A stretch of DNA of 64,000 nucleotides, taken from positions 1 through 64,000 of the forward strand of contig JASGMV010000009.1 in NCBI GenBank assembly GCA_030156255.1. The letters run 5' to 3'. Position 1 is the stretch's first letter; each line of letters starts with the position of its first letter. Below the pieces are notes generated by a model. It worked only from the letters and a program-made list of their open reading frames with translations. It had not been told where the DNA came from and did no database searches. The DNA comes from Desulfovibrionales bacterium (GTDB lineage: Bacteria; Desulfobacterota; Desulfovibrionia; Desulfovibrionales; Desulfovibrionaceae). Shown here one piece after another: positions 34,995 through 44,299 of this stretch. A program made the translations under genes and the position numbers.

Positions 34995-36203
34995 ATGTCC
35001 TTCAACATGTACATGCCCACCCCGATCCTGTTCGGTCTGGACAAGTTGGACGAACTGGCCGACACCCCGCGCCTGCCCGCGGGAGACCGGGCCATGATCG
35101 TCACCACCAACGGCGGGTCCATGATGCGGTGCGGTTATTATCAACGCGTGCAGAGTTTGCTGGGTTCGCGCCAAGTGGCCTCGATCCTCTGCGACCAAAT
35201 CAGTCCCAATCCCGAATCCGACGAAGTGGAGGCCGCAGCCGCCGTTGCGCGCGCCAAGGGCGTCCAGTTCGTCGTGGGCCTGGGCGGCGGCAGCGCCCTG
35301 GACGCGGCCAAGGCCATCGCGTTGCTTGCGGCCAACGAGGGCGCCGCCATGTGGGACTACATGTCCGCGGGGTCGGGCAAGGGCCTTACGCCCGAGCATC
35401 CGGCGCTGCCCATGGTCGCCATTCCCACCACCGCGGGGACCGGAAGCGAGGCCGACCCCTGGTTCGTGGTCACCAAGTCCGGCTCCAGGGAAAAAATCGG
35501 CTGGGGCTGCGACGCCACCTTCCCGGCGCTCAGCATCGTGGACCCCAAGCTCATGCTGTCGGTTCCGCCCGGGATCACAGCCATCACCGGAATGGACGCC
35601 TTTTTCCACGCCGCGGAATCCTACCTGACCATCAACCGGCAGCCCGCCTCGGATTTGCTGGCCTTGGAGACCGTCAGCCTCATCGCCGGGCAGTTGCCCA
35701 TACTCGTGGATGAGCCGGAAAACCTGGAGCTGCGAACCGTGCTGGCCTGGGCGTCCACCTCCGCCGGAATCTGCGAGGCCTTGGCCGGATGCACCGGCCT
35801 GCACTCCCTGGCCCACGCCGTGGGCGCTCTGCACCCGGAAGCTCCCCACGGAGCGGCCTTGATCGCCCTGTCGCGGGCGTGGTTCCTGATCATGGCCGAA
35901 GCCGAGCCCGAGCGCATGGGCGACCTGGCCATGGCCATGGACCAGGCGGCCGAAGACCCGGCCGGGTGTTGCGATCCGGCGGACTTCCACCCGCTTTTCA
36001 CCTCCATGCTGGAGGATTGCGGACTCGGCGCCTTGGGCTTGGCGGACCTGGGCGTTCAGGAGGACGAGATCGAGGAATTGGCCGAAAACGCCTTGTGGAC
36101 CATGCCCGCCCTGTTGGACGCGACCCCCGTGGAGCTTGACAAGGAGGACCTCATGGCCATTCTCGCGGCGTCCATGCATCCCGACGAAATGGAGCGCCTG
36201 TGA
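34995..36203 (+). CDS. Iron-containing (group III) alcohol dehydrogenase
   Basis: A 402-residue NAD(P)-dependent dehydrogenase of the Fe-ADH family. The dinucleotide motif GLGGGSALDAAKAIALL and the IPTTAGTGSEADPW block are clear. Likely metal ligands include the Asp of SIVDPKLM and the His residues in TGLHSLAHAVGALHPEAPHG. AAGGAG precedes the ATG. Sulfate reducers use such enzymes for ethanol and other short alcohols, but the substrate is not readable from the sequence. It overlaps tlyA by four bases (GTGA). Confidence 0.93.
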   Translation: MSFNMYMPTPILFGLDKLDELADTPRLPAGDRAMIVTTNGGSMMRCGYYQRVQSLLGSRQVASILCDQISPNPESDEVEAAAAVARAKGVQFVVGLGGGSALDAAKAIALLAANEGAAMWDYMSAGSGKGLTPEHPALPMVAIPTTAGTGSEADPWFVVTKSGSREKIGWGCDATFPALSIVDPKLMLSVPPGITAITGMDAFFHAAESYLTINRQPASDLLALETVSLIAGQLPILVDEPENLELRTVLAWASTSAGICEALAGCTGLHSLAHAVGALHPEAPHGAALIALSRAWFLIMAEAEPERMGDLAMAMDQAAEDPAGCCDPADFHPLFTSMLEDCGLGALGLADLGVQEDEIEELAENALWTMPALLDATPVELDKEDLMAILAASMHPDEMERL

Positions 36204-36943
36204 AGCTCAGGGCGGACCAGGCGCTGGTGGAGGCGGGGCTGGTTGAAAGCCGGGAGCGAGCCAAACGGCTGATCATGGCCGGCCAGGTCCTCATGGACGC
36301 CGGCGCAGGGCCGGTCCCGGTCGGCAAGCCCGGCCAACCCGCGCCCGACAATGCAACGTTCAGCCTCGTCGCCCCGGAGCGCTACGTCAGCCGGGGAGCG
36401 TACAAACTGGAGACGGCCATCGAGGCCTTTAACCTGGATGTCCAGGGCAAGACCTGTCTGGACGTCGGCGCCTCCACCGGCGGTTTCACCGACTGCCTGC
36501 TTCAAAACGGCGCGGCCAAGGTCTACGCAGTGGACGTCGGCTACGGGTTGTTGCACGAGAAACTGCGGAACGACCCGCGGGTCGTCAGCCTGGAGCGGGT
36601 GAACATGCGCAAGGCCGAGCCGGGTCTGGTCCCGGAGGCCGTGGACCTGCTGACCATGGACGTCTCTTTCATTTCAGCCCGAAAGGTGCTGCCGGCCTGC
36701 CTCCAATTCATGAAAAACGACGCACTGGCCGTGGTGCTGGTCAAGCCCCAATTCGAACTCGGGCCTGGACAAACCGACAAGGGCGTGGTTCATTCCGAGG
36801 AGTTGCAACGCCAGGCAGTGGCCCTGGTCGAGGAGTTCGCACAGTCCCGGTGCGGCATGCAGCGGGTCGGCGTGGTCCCGTCCAAGGTCAAAGGCCCCAA
36901 GGGCAACCAGGAATATGCGGCCTGTTTCGTGCGAAGGACATAA
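36200..36943 (+). CDS. tlyA: TlyA-family rRNA methyltransferase/hemolysin
   Basis: The 247-residue protein combines an N-terminal S4 RNA-binding domain (MKLRADQALVEAGLVESRER, residues 1-60) with an FtsJ-like methyltransferase. The S-adenosylmethionine motif is CLDVGASTGGFTDCLL, and DLLTMDVSFISARKVL and VVLVKPQFE follow. TlyA proteins 2'-O-methylate 16S and 23S rRNA; the hemolysin name is historical. The GTG start overlaps the dehydrogenase stop codon, so expression is coupled. Confidence 0.92.
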   Translation: MKLRADQALVEAGLVESRERAKRLIMAGQVLMDAGAGPVPVGKPGQPAPDNATFSLVAPERYVSRGAYKLETAIEAFNLDVQGKTCLDVGASTGGFTDCLLQNGAAKVYAVDVGYGLLHEKLRNDPRVVSLERVNMRKAEPGLVPEAVDLLTMDVSFISARKVLPACLQFMKNDALAVVLVKPQFELGPGQTDKGVVHSEELQRQAVALVEEFAQSRCGMQRVGVVPSKVKGPKGNQEYAACFVRRT

Positions 36944-36961
36944 CTCCATCAAGGAGGCGAG

Positions 36962-37486
36962 ATGAGCGTCAACGATGCGGCGGCGGTGTTCAAGGCCATC
37001 AACGACAAGAGTGAAGAAGCCCGGGAGGCGGCCCTGTTCGAGGTCAAAAACCTGAAAAAGGACCTCTCCACCCTGGAGCGCATCCTCTCCGGAGCGCAAA
37101 AGAAGATGAGCGTCTCGCCTTTTGACATCGTGCATAGCGCATTCGAGACTTTTCATCATTTATGCGTGTTGCTGGAAAACCAGAAGCTGGCGGAGCTCAT
37201 GGAGCAGGACCTGGGCGAGGCCAAGGCCCACGCCTTTCTGGAGAGCCATGGGGCGACGCTGCTGAAAAAGCCCAGGGGCTGGCATTGGATATCCCCGGAC
37301 GGAGAAATGCACCTGCTCGGCAAGGCCGAAGAGCCGGACAAGGCCGCGGCCAAGCTGGAAACACTGGTGTCCAAGCTGGCCAAGCCGCGCAGAGGCGGCA
37401 AGGCGAAGTCCCAAAAATCAAATACGTCCGCCCAAAACGGAGCCGCTCCCCCGGCCGAGCCCGGCGAGCAACTCTCCCAGCAGTGA
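36962..37486 (+). CDS. Uncharacterised 174-residue protein
   Basis: I do not recognise this protein. AAGGAGG stands 4 bases before the ATG. It is soluble and mostly helical, with a charged N-terminal half (KSEEAREAALFEVKNLKKDL) likely to form a coiled coil. A short conserved-looking middle (PRGWHWISPDGEMHLLG) follows, then a low-complexity basic Lys/Ser/Ala/Pro tail. It sits between tlyA and plsC in the same direction, so it belongs to the same operon and may have a housekeeping partner role. Confidence 0.75.
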   Translation: MSVNDAAAVFKAINDKSEEAREAALFEVKNLKKDLSTLERILSGAQKKMSVSPFDIVHSAFETFHHLCVLLENQKLAELMEQDLGEAKAHAFLESHGATLLKKPRGWHWISPDGEMHLLGKAEEPDKAAAKLETLVSKLAKPRRGGKAKSQKSNTSAQNGAAPPAEPGEQLSQQ

Positions 37487-37542
37487 ACTCCGCCCTTGCG
37501 CCATGCCTGAACTTTGATTAGGGAGCAAACTCCGGACCCAAC

Positions 37543-38262
37543 ATGTTTCGCACCATATTCTTCTATCTCCTCTTTACGCCGCTGACCTTGTCGTTCAGCC
37601 TGCTCTCCATCCTTGGCGGCGTCCTCGGCGCCCGCCGCCTGTCCTCACGGAGCGGCGGGACGTGGTGGGGCGTCTGCCTCGCCTGGCTGTGCGGACTCCC
37701 CATGGAAACGGACCTGGCCAAATTGCCGGACCAGGGTCCGTGCGTCTTCATGGCCACGCACCAAAGCCTCATGGACATTCCCATCCTGTACAGCATGCTG
37801 CGCAAGTTCCCCATCGCCTTTGTGGCGAAAAAAAGCCTGTTCGAAATTCCGGTGTTCGGCGCGGCCATGCGGGCGGCGGGACACATCCCCATCGACCGGT
37901 CCAACCGCCGGGCGGGGATGAAGTCCATCGAGCAGGCGGCCAAAGCGGCCCAGGAAGGGACCTGCCCGGTCATCTTCCCGGAGGGCACCCGCAATCTGGA
38001 GTTGGACCATCTGCTGGAGTTCAAGATCGGCGGCATGGTTCTGGCGCTCAAGTGCCAACTCCCCGTGGTCCCCATCGTCATATGCGGCATGGGCGAAGCC
38101 TTTCCCAAAGGGAGCCTGTTCATGCGCCGAAGAATCATTAAGGTCCGGGTGCTGGATCCGGTGGACCCGGGCGCCTATACGCTCAAGCAACGGGAGCAGT
38201 TCAAGGAAGACATGCAACGCCGCATGGAGGAAGCCTACCAGGAGTTACGGCGTGGAAACTGA
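37543..38262 (+). CDS. plsC: 1-acyl-sn-glycerol-3-phosphate acyltransferase
   Basis: PlsC adds the second acyl chain to make phosphatidic acid at the inner membrane. The 239-residue product starts with a hydrophobic anchor (FRTIFFYLLFTPLTLSFSLL). It has the acyltransferase HX4D motif as THQSLMDIP, the glycerol phosphate motif FPEGTRNLE and the later PIVICGMG block. Its 3' end overlaps the RNase J gene by 11 bases, so the two are translated together. Confidence 0.92.
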   Translation: MFRTIFFYLLFTPLTLSFSLLSILGGVLGARRLSSRSGGTWWGVCLAWLCGLPMETDLAKLPDQGPCVFMATHQSLMDIPILYSMLRKFPIAFVAKKSLFEIPVFGAAMRAAGHIPIDRSNRRAGMKSIEQAAKAAQEGTCPVIFPEGTRNLELDHLLEFKIGGMVLALKCQLPVVPIVICGMGEAFPKGSLFMRRRIIKVRVLDPVDPGAYTLKQREQFKEDMQRRMEEAYQELRRGN

Positions 38263-39913
38263 ACCGATCCTGACCATTACCCCTCTCGGCGGGCTTGGCG
38301 AAATCGGCATGAACTGCATGATGTTCTCCACCGAGAACTCGCTGGTCGTGGTCGATTGCGGGCTCATGTTCCCGGACGACGACCTGCTCGGCGTGGACGT
38401 CGTCATTCCGAGCTTCGAACCCATCCTGGAGCAGAAACACAAGCTCAAGGCCATTGTCTTGACGCACGGGCACGAGGACCACATCGGCGCCCTCCCCTGG
38501 CTGCTGCGCTATGTGGACGCCCCGGTGTACGGATCTCCCTTCACCCTCGGCCTCGTGGAAAGCAAGCTCAAGGAGCACGGGCTGGATAGCTACGTCCAGC
38601 TGAAGCCCGTGCACGGCGGGGATACGCTCAGCGTGAACGACCTGACCTTCCACTTCTTCCCGGTCTGCCACTCCATCGTAGAGGGCTTCGGCCTGGGGAT
38701 CGAAACTCCGTCCGGCCGCGTGGTCCACACCGGGGACTTCAAGGTGGACCGCCAGCCCATGGACGGCTACGCCACCGACCTGGAGGCCTTCGCCCGGTTT
38801 TCCGAACCCGGCGTGCGGCTGCTGCTGTCCGACTCCACCAACGTGGAGCGCGACGGCTTCGCACTCACGGAGCGCGAAATCCTGGAGCGGCTGCGGGAAA
38901 TTTTCGCCTCGGCCAGCGGGCGCATCCTGGTCACGCTGTTCTCCAGCCACATCCAGCGTATCCAGGAAGTCATCGACCTGGCCGCCGCCTTCGGCAGAAA
39001 AGTGGCGATCAACGGCAAGACCCTCCAGCGCAACATCGACCTGGCGCGGGACCTCGGCAAGCTGCGCGTTCCATCCGGCGTGTTGCTGCCGCTGGACGAA
39101 ACCGCCCGCCTGCCGGACGAAGAGGTGGTTCTGCTGGTCACCGGCTCCCAGGGCGAACCATTGTCCGCGCTGACGCGGATGTCTCTAGGGCGGCACCGGC
39201 AACTTTCCGTCAAGCCCGGCGACCTGGTGCTGATGTCCTCCCGGATCATCCCGGGCAACGTCAGGGCCATCACCAAAGTCATCAACCGGCTCTACAAGCT
39301 GGGCGCCGAGGTGCTGTACGAACGCGTGCACGCCATCCACGCCTCGGGGCACGCCCACCGCGAAGACCTGCGCCTCATGCTGGACGCGGTGAAGCCGGAA
39401 TGGTTCGCGCCCATCCACGGGGAATACCGCCATCTGGTCAAGCACAGCCGGCTGGCCGTGGAGTGCGGCGTGCATCCGGCCAAAGCTATCGTGGTGGAGG
39501 ACGGCCAGCCGCTGCTGTTGACGCCGGACAACCTCGCCATTGGCGAGGCGATTCCTCTCGAATCCACCTTCGTGGACGGAAAAGGCGTGGGCGACGTGGG
39601 CGAAACCGTACTGCGCGAACGCCAGCTTTTGTCCGAGGAAGGTCTTGTCATTGCCCATATGGTCCTGGACGAGCAAACCGGCGAAATCCTGGACGGCCCG
39701 AGCCTCATCTCCAAAGGGCTGGTGTTCGAGCAGGAATACTCCCACCTGTTGGAGGACGCCAAATGCCTCCTGATGGACCTGTTCGAAGACACCCCTCCCG
39801 GCCAGACGGAGAAGCTGCGGGACCGCACGCGCAGCGCCCTGAGGCGTTATTTTCGAAGCATCCTGGGACGCGACCCCGTGGTGGTGCCGATCATCACCCT
39901 GGTTACCGTCTGA
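38252..39913 (+). CDS. rnj: Ribonuclease J
   Basis: RNase J is a metallo-beta-lactamase/beta-CASP nuclease with endo- and 5'-exonuclease activity in RNA decay and maturation. The GTG start at 38252 follows CAGGAG. The 553-residue product has the zinc motif LTHGHEDHIGALP, the later FPVCHSIVEGFGLGI and TGDFKVD metal sites, and the beta-CASP motif LVTGSQGEP. It ends with the usual C-terminal domain. A hairpin terminator at 39934 closes the operon that began at dsbD or the dehydrogenase gene. Confidence 0.95.
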   Translation: METEPILTITPLGGLGEIGMNCMMFSTENSLVVVDCGLMFPDDDLLGVDVVIPSFEPILEQKHKLKAIVLTHGHEDHIGALPWLLRYVDAPVYGSPFTLGLVESKLKEHGLDSYVQLKPVHGGDTLSVNDLTFHFFPVCHSIVEGFGLGIETPSGRVVHTGDFKVDRQPMDGYATDLEAFARFSEPGVRLLLSDSTNVERDGFALTEREILERLREIFASASGRILVTLFSSHIQRIQEVIDLAAAFGRKVAINGKTLQRNIDLARDLGKLRVPSGVLLPLDETARLPDEEVVLLVTGSQGEPLSALTRMSLGRHRQLSVKPGDLVLMSSRIIPGNVRAITKVINRLYKLGAEVLYERVHAIHASGHAHREDLRLMLDAVKPEWFAPIHGEYRHLVKHSRLAVECGVHPAKAIVVEDGQPLLLTPDNLAIGEAIPLESTFVDGKGVGDVGETVLRERQLLSEEGLVIAHMVLDEQTGEILDGPSLISKGLVFEQEYSHLLEDAKCLLMDLFEDTPPGQTEKLRDRTRSALRRYFRSILGRDPVVVPIITLVTV

Positions 39914-39933
39914 GGCTGGCGTGGATGGCTCTC

Positions 39934-39992
39934 CCTGCCGATCCGACCGGTCGCCGGATCGGACTTTGACGGCGCCTCCATCGGCAGGTTTT
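39934..39992 (+). terminator. Compound terminator after RNase J
   Basis: Outer arms CCTGCCGAT and ATCGGCAGG are followed by TTTTC, and an inner hairpin CCGATCCG/CGGATCGG lies within. The structure ends the long operon. Confidence 0.7.
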
Positions 39993-40024
39993 CAATATAA
40001 TAACCGATTTCGCACCAGTGAACG

Positions 40025-40054
40025 TTGACCCCGGAGCCTTCCGGCTGGTACGCT
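40025..40054 (+). promoter_or_regulatory. Candidate promoter of the FAH-family gene
   Basis: TTGACC-N18-TACGCT lies 60 bases before the ATG at 40114. The -35 matches 5 of 6, the -10 only 3 of 6. Confidence 0.35.
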
Positions 40055-40113
40055 AATTTCGTTTCCTAACGACAAACAACTTGCCGTTCCAACACAAAAC
40101 CGAAAGAGGCGTC

Positions 40114-40893
40114 ATGCGAGTCATCCGTGTACGGCATAGGAATCAAACTTTTTACGCTTCCCTGGTCGACGAAAAAAATGTCCAATGCCTAAACAAGAAC
40201 CTTGATCTGAACGAGCCCATCCCTCTGAGCGAAATCCAGCTGTTACCGGTCGTTTGGCCGACCAAAATCGTCTGTATCGGCATCAACTACCGCGGCCATG
40301 CGGAGGAATTGGGCCTGCCTGTTCCGGAAGAACCGATGCTTTTTCTCAAACCGCCGTCCTCCGTCATCGGCAACGGACAGCCCATCATCCTGCCCCGGAT
40401 GTCGTCGCGAGTGGATTACGAAGGGGAACTGGCCATTGTCATCGGCCAAAGCTGCCGGAACGCCAGCCTTGAAGACGCCAAAGCCTGCGTGTTCGGCTAC
40501 GCCTGCGCCAACGACATCACCGCCCGCGACCTTCAGAAGCGCGACGGCCAGTACGGACGGTGCAAGGGGTTCGATACGTTTTGTCCCGTGGGTCCCTGGA
40601 TCGAAACCGAAGTGGGAGACCCCGGCGCCCTGAACATCGCCACCCGGGTCAACGGAGAGATCAAACAAAACGCCAATACCTCGGACATGGTCTTTTCTCC
40701 CTTGGAGTTGGTGAGCTTCATCTCCCGGGTGATGACGCTGCTGCCGGGGGACGTTGTGCTCACGGGCACGCCGCCGGGCATCGGCCAGATCCATGAAGCG
40801 GACGAAGTTCGCGTGGAGATCGAAAACGTCGGCCTGCTGATCAACGTCGTGGCCTCGGAATCCGGTTCGACCGGCTCCGCCGTGCTCCAGTAA
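40114..40893 (+). CDS. Fumarylacetoacetate hydrolase family protein
   Basis: The 259-residue protein belongs to the FAH superfamily of metal-dependent hydrolases, decarboxylases and isomerases acting on beta-keto or 2-oxo acids. Typical blocks are [39 protein letters not shown] with the metal-binding Glu residues, [15 protein letters not shown] and [16 protein letters not shown]. The ATG at 40114 follows AAAGAGG; the frame extends upstream only through a non-ATG codon. The subfamily often includes oxaloacetate decarboxylase or acylpyruvase-type enzymes; the substrate is not certain. It has its own promoter candidate and terminator. Confidence 0.9.
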   Translation: MRVIRVRHRNQTFYASLVDEKNVQCLNKNLDLNEPIPLSEIQLLPVVWPTKIVCIGINYRGHAEELGLPVPEEPMLFLKPPSSVIGNGQPIILPRMSSRVDYEGELAIVIGQSCRNASLEDAKACVFGYACANDITARDLQKRDGQYGRCKGFDTFCPVGPWIETEVGDPGALNIATRVNGEIKQNANTSDMVFSPLELVSFISRVMTLLPGDVVLTGTPPGIGQIHEADEVRVEIENVGLLINVVASESGSTGSAVLQ

Positions 40894-40936
40894 CCGCTCG
40901 CGGGGGCCGTTTTCCGCAGCGGACGGTTTTTCTTTT
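40894..40936 (+). terminator. Terminator after the FAH-family gene
   Basis: CCGCT-c-GCGG pairs with CCGC-AGCGG around a 10-base loop and is followed by a T-rich tract (TTTTTCTTTT). Confidence 0.65.
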
Positions 40937-41068
40937 GCTTGCCTTGCGTCTCCAGCTAGGGTAAATAACCCTGTTTTACAAATCACACGCTTCGGCGCGC
41001 CTGGGTTCCTTTCCATCGTGGAAGGGCGGCGATCAATTCCGAAGCGGAGGAAAAAACCCGGAGGACTT

Positions 41069-41887
41069 ATGGCTTACGTCACCATGAAGCAGATGCTGGA
41101 GACCGGCGTCCACTTCGGCCACCAGACCCGCCGTTGGAATCCGAAGATGCGTCCTTACATCTTCGGCGCCCGCAACGGCATCCACATCATCGACCTGCAG
41201 CAGACCGTGAAACTGTTCCAGACGGCCCACGATTTCGTTTCGGACGTGGTTGCCGGCGGGGGCAAGGTGATTTTCGTGGGCACGAAGCGGCAAGCCCAGG
41301 AGTCGGTCAAGGCCGAAGCCGAGCGGGCCGGACAGTTTTACGTCACCCATCGTTGGATGGGCGGCATGTTGACCAACTTCCAGACCATCAAAAAGAGCAT
41401 CGACCGGCTGAAGATGCTGGAAACCTGGTTCGAGGACGGCACCATCAGCAAGTTCCCCAAAAAGGAAGTGGTCATGATGGGCCGGGAAATCGAAAAACTG
41501 AACAACACCCTCGGCGGCATCAAGGACATGGACGCCCTGCCGGAAGCCGCGTTCATCGTGGATCCCAAGCGGGAGCAGATTGCGGTCATGGAGTGCCGGA
41601 AGCTGGGCATCCCCGTGGTGGCCATCACCGACACCAACTGCGATCCGGATATCATCGACTACATCGTCCCGGGCAACGACGACGCCATTCGGGCCATCAA
41701 GTTGTTCGTGGCCCACATCGCCGACGCCTGCCTCGAGGGCGACGCCCGCAACAAGGATATGGACGCGGTCAAAGCGCAGGAGCAGGCGGCCGAAAAGCAA
41801 GCCGAAGCAACCGAACCGGCCGAAGCAGCAGCAGAGATTCCGGCGGAAGCTCCCGAGGCTGCGGTGGAAGCCTCCGAGGCCGAGTAA
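41069..41887 (+). CDS. rpsB: 30S ribosomal protein S2
   Basis: S2 assembles late on the small subunit. The ATG at 41069 has GGAGG 4 bases upstream. The 272-residue protein has the typical start [20 protein letters not shown], the [13 protein letters not shown] block and the Asp-rich [12 protein letters not shown] block. The last 40 residues form an Ala/Glu/Pro-rich acidic tail that goes beyond the core fold. It is followed by tsf after 37 bases, the conserved rpsB-tsf order. Confidence 0.97.
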   Translation: MAYVTMKQMLETGVHFGHQTRRWNPKMRPYIFGARNGIHIIDLQQTVKLFQTAHDFVSDVVAGGGKVIFVGTKRQAQESVKAEAERAGQFYVTHRWMGGMLTNFQTIKKSIDRLKMLETWFEDGTISKFPKKEVVMMGREIEKLNNTLGGIKDMDALPEAAFIVDPKREQIAVMECRKLGIPVVAITDTNCDPDIIDYIVPGNDDAIRAIKLFVAHIADACLEGDARNKDMDAVKAQEQAAEKQAEATEPAEAAAEIPAEAPEAAVEASEAE

Positions 41888-41924
41888 TTCGACAGCCCAC
41901 TACAGCCATAAGGAGCTGATGATC

Positions 41925-42791
41925 ATGGCGATCACTGCACAGCAAGTCAAAGCCCTGCGCGATAAAACCGGCGCAGGCATGATGGATTGCAAAAAAGCCC
42001 TGGCCGAATGCGGCGGGGATGAAGAAAAAGCTATCACCTACCTTCGCGAGAAGGGCCTGGCCAAGGCCGCCAAACGCGCCGACCGGGCCGCCTCCGAAGG
42101 CGTCATCGGCCTGTTCGAGTCCGCCGACGGAGCCACCGCCGCGCTGGTGGAGTTCTGCTGCGAGACCGACTTCGTGGCCAAGAGCGACGACTTCAAGGCC
42201 TTTGCGGTCAAACTCGCGGACAAGACCGCCGCCTCCCTGCCCGAAGGCGTGGCTCCCATCGCCGAGAGCGCGTTGGACGACACCGGCCTCAAGGGCGAGT
42301 TCAGCGGACTGCTGGCGGCGCTGGGCGAAAACATCCAGCCCGGCCGCAGCGCCAAGCTCATCGCCAAGGGCGGCATTGTGGGCTCCTACGTGCACAGCAA
42401 CGGCAAGCTCGGCGTGCTGGTGGAAGTCCTGGCCGACAACCCCGTGGACGCCGTGAAGGACTTCGCCCACGACGCCGCCATGCAGGTGGCCGCCGCCAAT
42501 CCCACCGCCGTCTACCCGGAGGAGCTTCCCCAAGACGTGCTGGAAAAGGAAAAAGCCATCTACAAGCAGCAGGCCATGGACGAGGGCAAGCCCGAAAACA
42601 TCGCCGAAAAGATCGTACTCGGCCGGATCAACAAGTTCTACAAGGAAGTCTGCCTCAACGAGCAGCCCTTTATCAAGGACGACAAGAAAACCATCAAGCA
42701 ACTGGCCGCCGAAGTCGGCAAAACGGCTGGCTGCGAGGTGAAGCTCGGACGGTTCGTCCGCCTGAATCTGGGCGAAACAACCGAGGCCTAG
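41925..42791 (+). CDS. tsf: Translation elongation factor Ts
   Basis: EF-Ts exchanges GDP on EF-Tu. I chose the ATG at 41925 because AGGAG is 9 bases upstream; an ATG two codons earlier is only 3 bases from it. The 288-residue protein opens [20 protein letters not shown] and contains the CETDFV motif and both core repeats. A terminator follows, which separates it from pyrH. Confidence 0.97.
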   Translation: MAITAQQVKALRDKTGAGMMDCKKALAECGGDEEKAITYLREKGLAKAAKRADRAASEGVIGLFESADGATAALVEFCCETDFVAKSDDFKAFAVKLADKTAASLPEGVAPIAESALDDTGLKGEFSGLLAALGENIQPGRSAKLIAKGGIVGSYVHSNGKLGVLVEVLADNPVDAVKDFAHDAAMQVAAANPTAVYPEELPQDVLEKEKAIYKQQAMDEGKPENIAEKIVLGRINKFYKEVCLNEQPFIKDDKKTIKQLAAEVGKTAGCEVKLGRFVRLNLGETTEA

Positions 42792-42806
42792 GCGAAGCTA
42801 CGGTGA

Positions 42807-42836
42807 AAAACGGGCCTGCGAGGGCCCGTTTTTTTT
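42807..42836 (+). terminator. Rho-independent terminator after tsf
   Basis: ACGGGCC and GGGCCCGT arms around a 5-base loop are followed by a run of eight T residues. It probably limits reading from rpsB-tsf into pyrH. Confidence 0.9.
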
Positions 42837-42892
42837 CCGCTTCCGGGGGTCGCTCCCGAAAAGCGCCAACACATAACGACAAGGCGATTCGA

Positions 42893-43618
42893 ATGGCCGA
42901 TCTCGCATATACACGTGTTCTTCTGAAACTCTCGGGCGAAGCCTTGGCCGGAGGCGACCCTTTCGGCATCCAACCCGCGGCCGTGAACACATTCTGCCAG
43001 GAAATCGCCGAAGTGGTGAGCCTGGGAGCCCAAGTGGCCCTGGTCATCGGAGGAGGCAACATCTTCCGAGGCATGTCCGCCTCGGCCAAAGGCATGGACC
43101 GCTCCTCAGCGGACTACATGGGCATGCTGGCCACGGTGCTCAACGCTCTGGCCGTGCAGGACGCTCTGGAAAAGATTCACTGCAAGACCCGGGTCATGAG
43201 CGCCATCTCCATGCGCCAGGTCTGCGAACCGTACATCCGCCGCAGGGCCGTCCGGCATTTGGAAAAAGGCCGCGTGGTCATCTGCGCCGCAGGAACCGGC
43301 AATCCCTACTTCACCACGGACACCGCCGCCGCTCTGCGGGCCATGGAATTGAAATGCCAGGCGATCTTCAAGGCGACCCGGGTCGACGGCGTCTACGACA
43401 AGGATCCGCTCCAATATCCCGACGCCAAAATGTTCGACCATATCAGTTATCTCGAAAGCCTGGAGCGCCGGCTAAAAGTTATGGACTCCACCGCCATTTC
43501 GCTAGCCATGGATAACAACCTTCCCATCCTCGTCTTCAATCTCAACCGGCCCGGAAACATCAAGCGGGTGGTCCAAGGCGAACGGATTGGGACCATTGTG
43601 CAAGGAGGTCAAGAGTGA
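42893..43618 (+). CDS. pyrH: UMP kinase
   Basis: PyrH phosphorylates UMP to UDP for nucleotide and envelope precursor supply. The 241-residue amino-acid-kinase-fold protein has [24 protein letters not shown], the [19 protein letters not shown] block and the TDTAAALRA motif. AAGGCG precedes the ATG. Its last codons overlap frr by four bases (GTGA), so the two are coupled. Confidence 0.96.
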   Translation: MADLAYTRVLLKLSGEALAGGDPFGIQPAAVNTFCQEIAEVVSLGAQVALVIGGGNIFRGMSASAKGMDRSSADYMGMLATVLNALAVQDALEKIHCKTRVMSAISMRQVCEPYIRRRAVRHLEKGRVVICAAGTGNPYFTTDTAAALRAMELKCQAIFKATRVDGVYDKDPLQYPDAKMFDHISYLESLERRLKVMDSTAISLAMDNNLPILVFNLNRPGNIKRVVQGERIGTIVQGGQE

Positions 43619-44169
43619 AACAGGTCATAGAGGAAGGAAGCTCGCGCATGGACGGGGCTCTGTCCAGCCTGCAGACACAGTACGCCAAGCTGCGCACCGG
43701 ACGGGCCTCGACAAGTCTGGTCGATAACATCAAAGTAGAGTATTATGGGACTCCGACGCCGTTGAACCAGATCGCCTCCATCTCCGTCCCGGACTCCAGG
43801 ACGATCACCATCCAACCGTGGGATAAAGGGGCCTTTGGCGACGTGGAGCGCTCCATACAAAAATCCGATCTCGGCCTCAATCCCATCAATGACGGCAAGA
43901 TCATCCGGATATCCATTCCGCCGCTGACTGAAGAACGGCGCAAGGATCTGGTCAAGGTGGCCAAGAAATACGCCGAAGACGCCAAGATCGCCGTGCGCAA
44001 CGTTCGCCGCGACCTCAACGAAACCCTCAAGAAGATGCAGAAAAACAAGGAAATCACCGAAGACGATCTGCACTCGGGCATGGATGAGGTCCAATCCACT
44101 ACCGACGAATACGTCAAGACCGTCGATGAGGCGTTCGCGGAAAAAGAAAAGGAAATTCTGGAAATCTAG
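43615..44169 (+). CDS. frr: Ribosome recycling factor
   Basis: RRF splits post-termination ribosomes with EF-G. The GTG at 43615 follows GGAGG by 7 bases. The 184-residue protein has the hallmark [33 protein letters not shown] and the coiled three-helix C-terminal part. The TAG stop codon sits inside the left terminal repeat of element copy 2, which then fills the gap to uppS. Confidence 0.96.
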   Translation: MKQVIEEGSSRMDGALSSLQTQYAKLRTGRASTSLVDNIKVEYYGTPTPLNQIASISVPDSRTITIQPWDKGAFGDVERSIQKSDLGLNPINDGKIIRISIPPLTEERRKDLVKVAKKYAEDAKIAVRNVRRDLNETLKKMQKNKEITEDDLHSGMDEVQSTTDEYVKTVDEAFAEKEKEILEI

Positions 44170-44290
44170 AGCAGTTAACTGTGAAAAAGTTGATCTGCTC
44201 TGTAAGAATTTGCGAGCAAATTTTTGCCGCGAAATGCTTGCAGGCGGCCCCGCCGTTAAGCAAGTATTCGAAGCGTAAAAACGCTCTAGA
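44165..44290 (+). repeat. Dispersed hairpin element, copy 2 (126 bases)
   Basis: The element has perfect 8-base terminal inverted repeats, TCTAGAGC at 44165-44172 and GCTCTAGA at 44283-44290. Between them are three imperfect hairpins, including GAAATGCTTG/CAAGTATTCG enclosing GGCGG/CCG. It fills almost the whole frr-uppS gap. The left end contains the frr stop codon, and the right end supplies AGAGG, the only Shine-Dalgarno candidate for uppS. Related copies lie at 4968, 15777 and 45151. Confidence 0.85.
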
Positions 44291-44299
44291 GGCGCTATT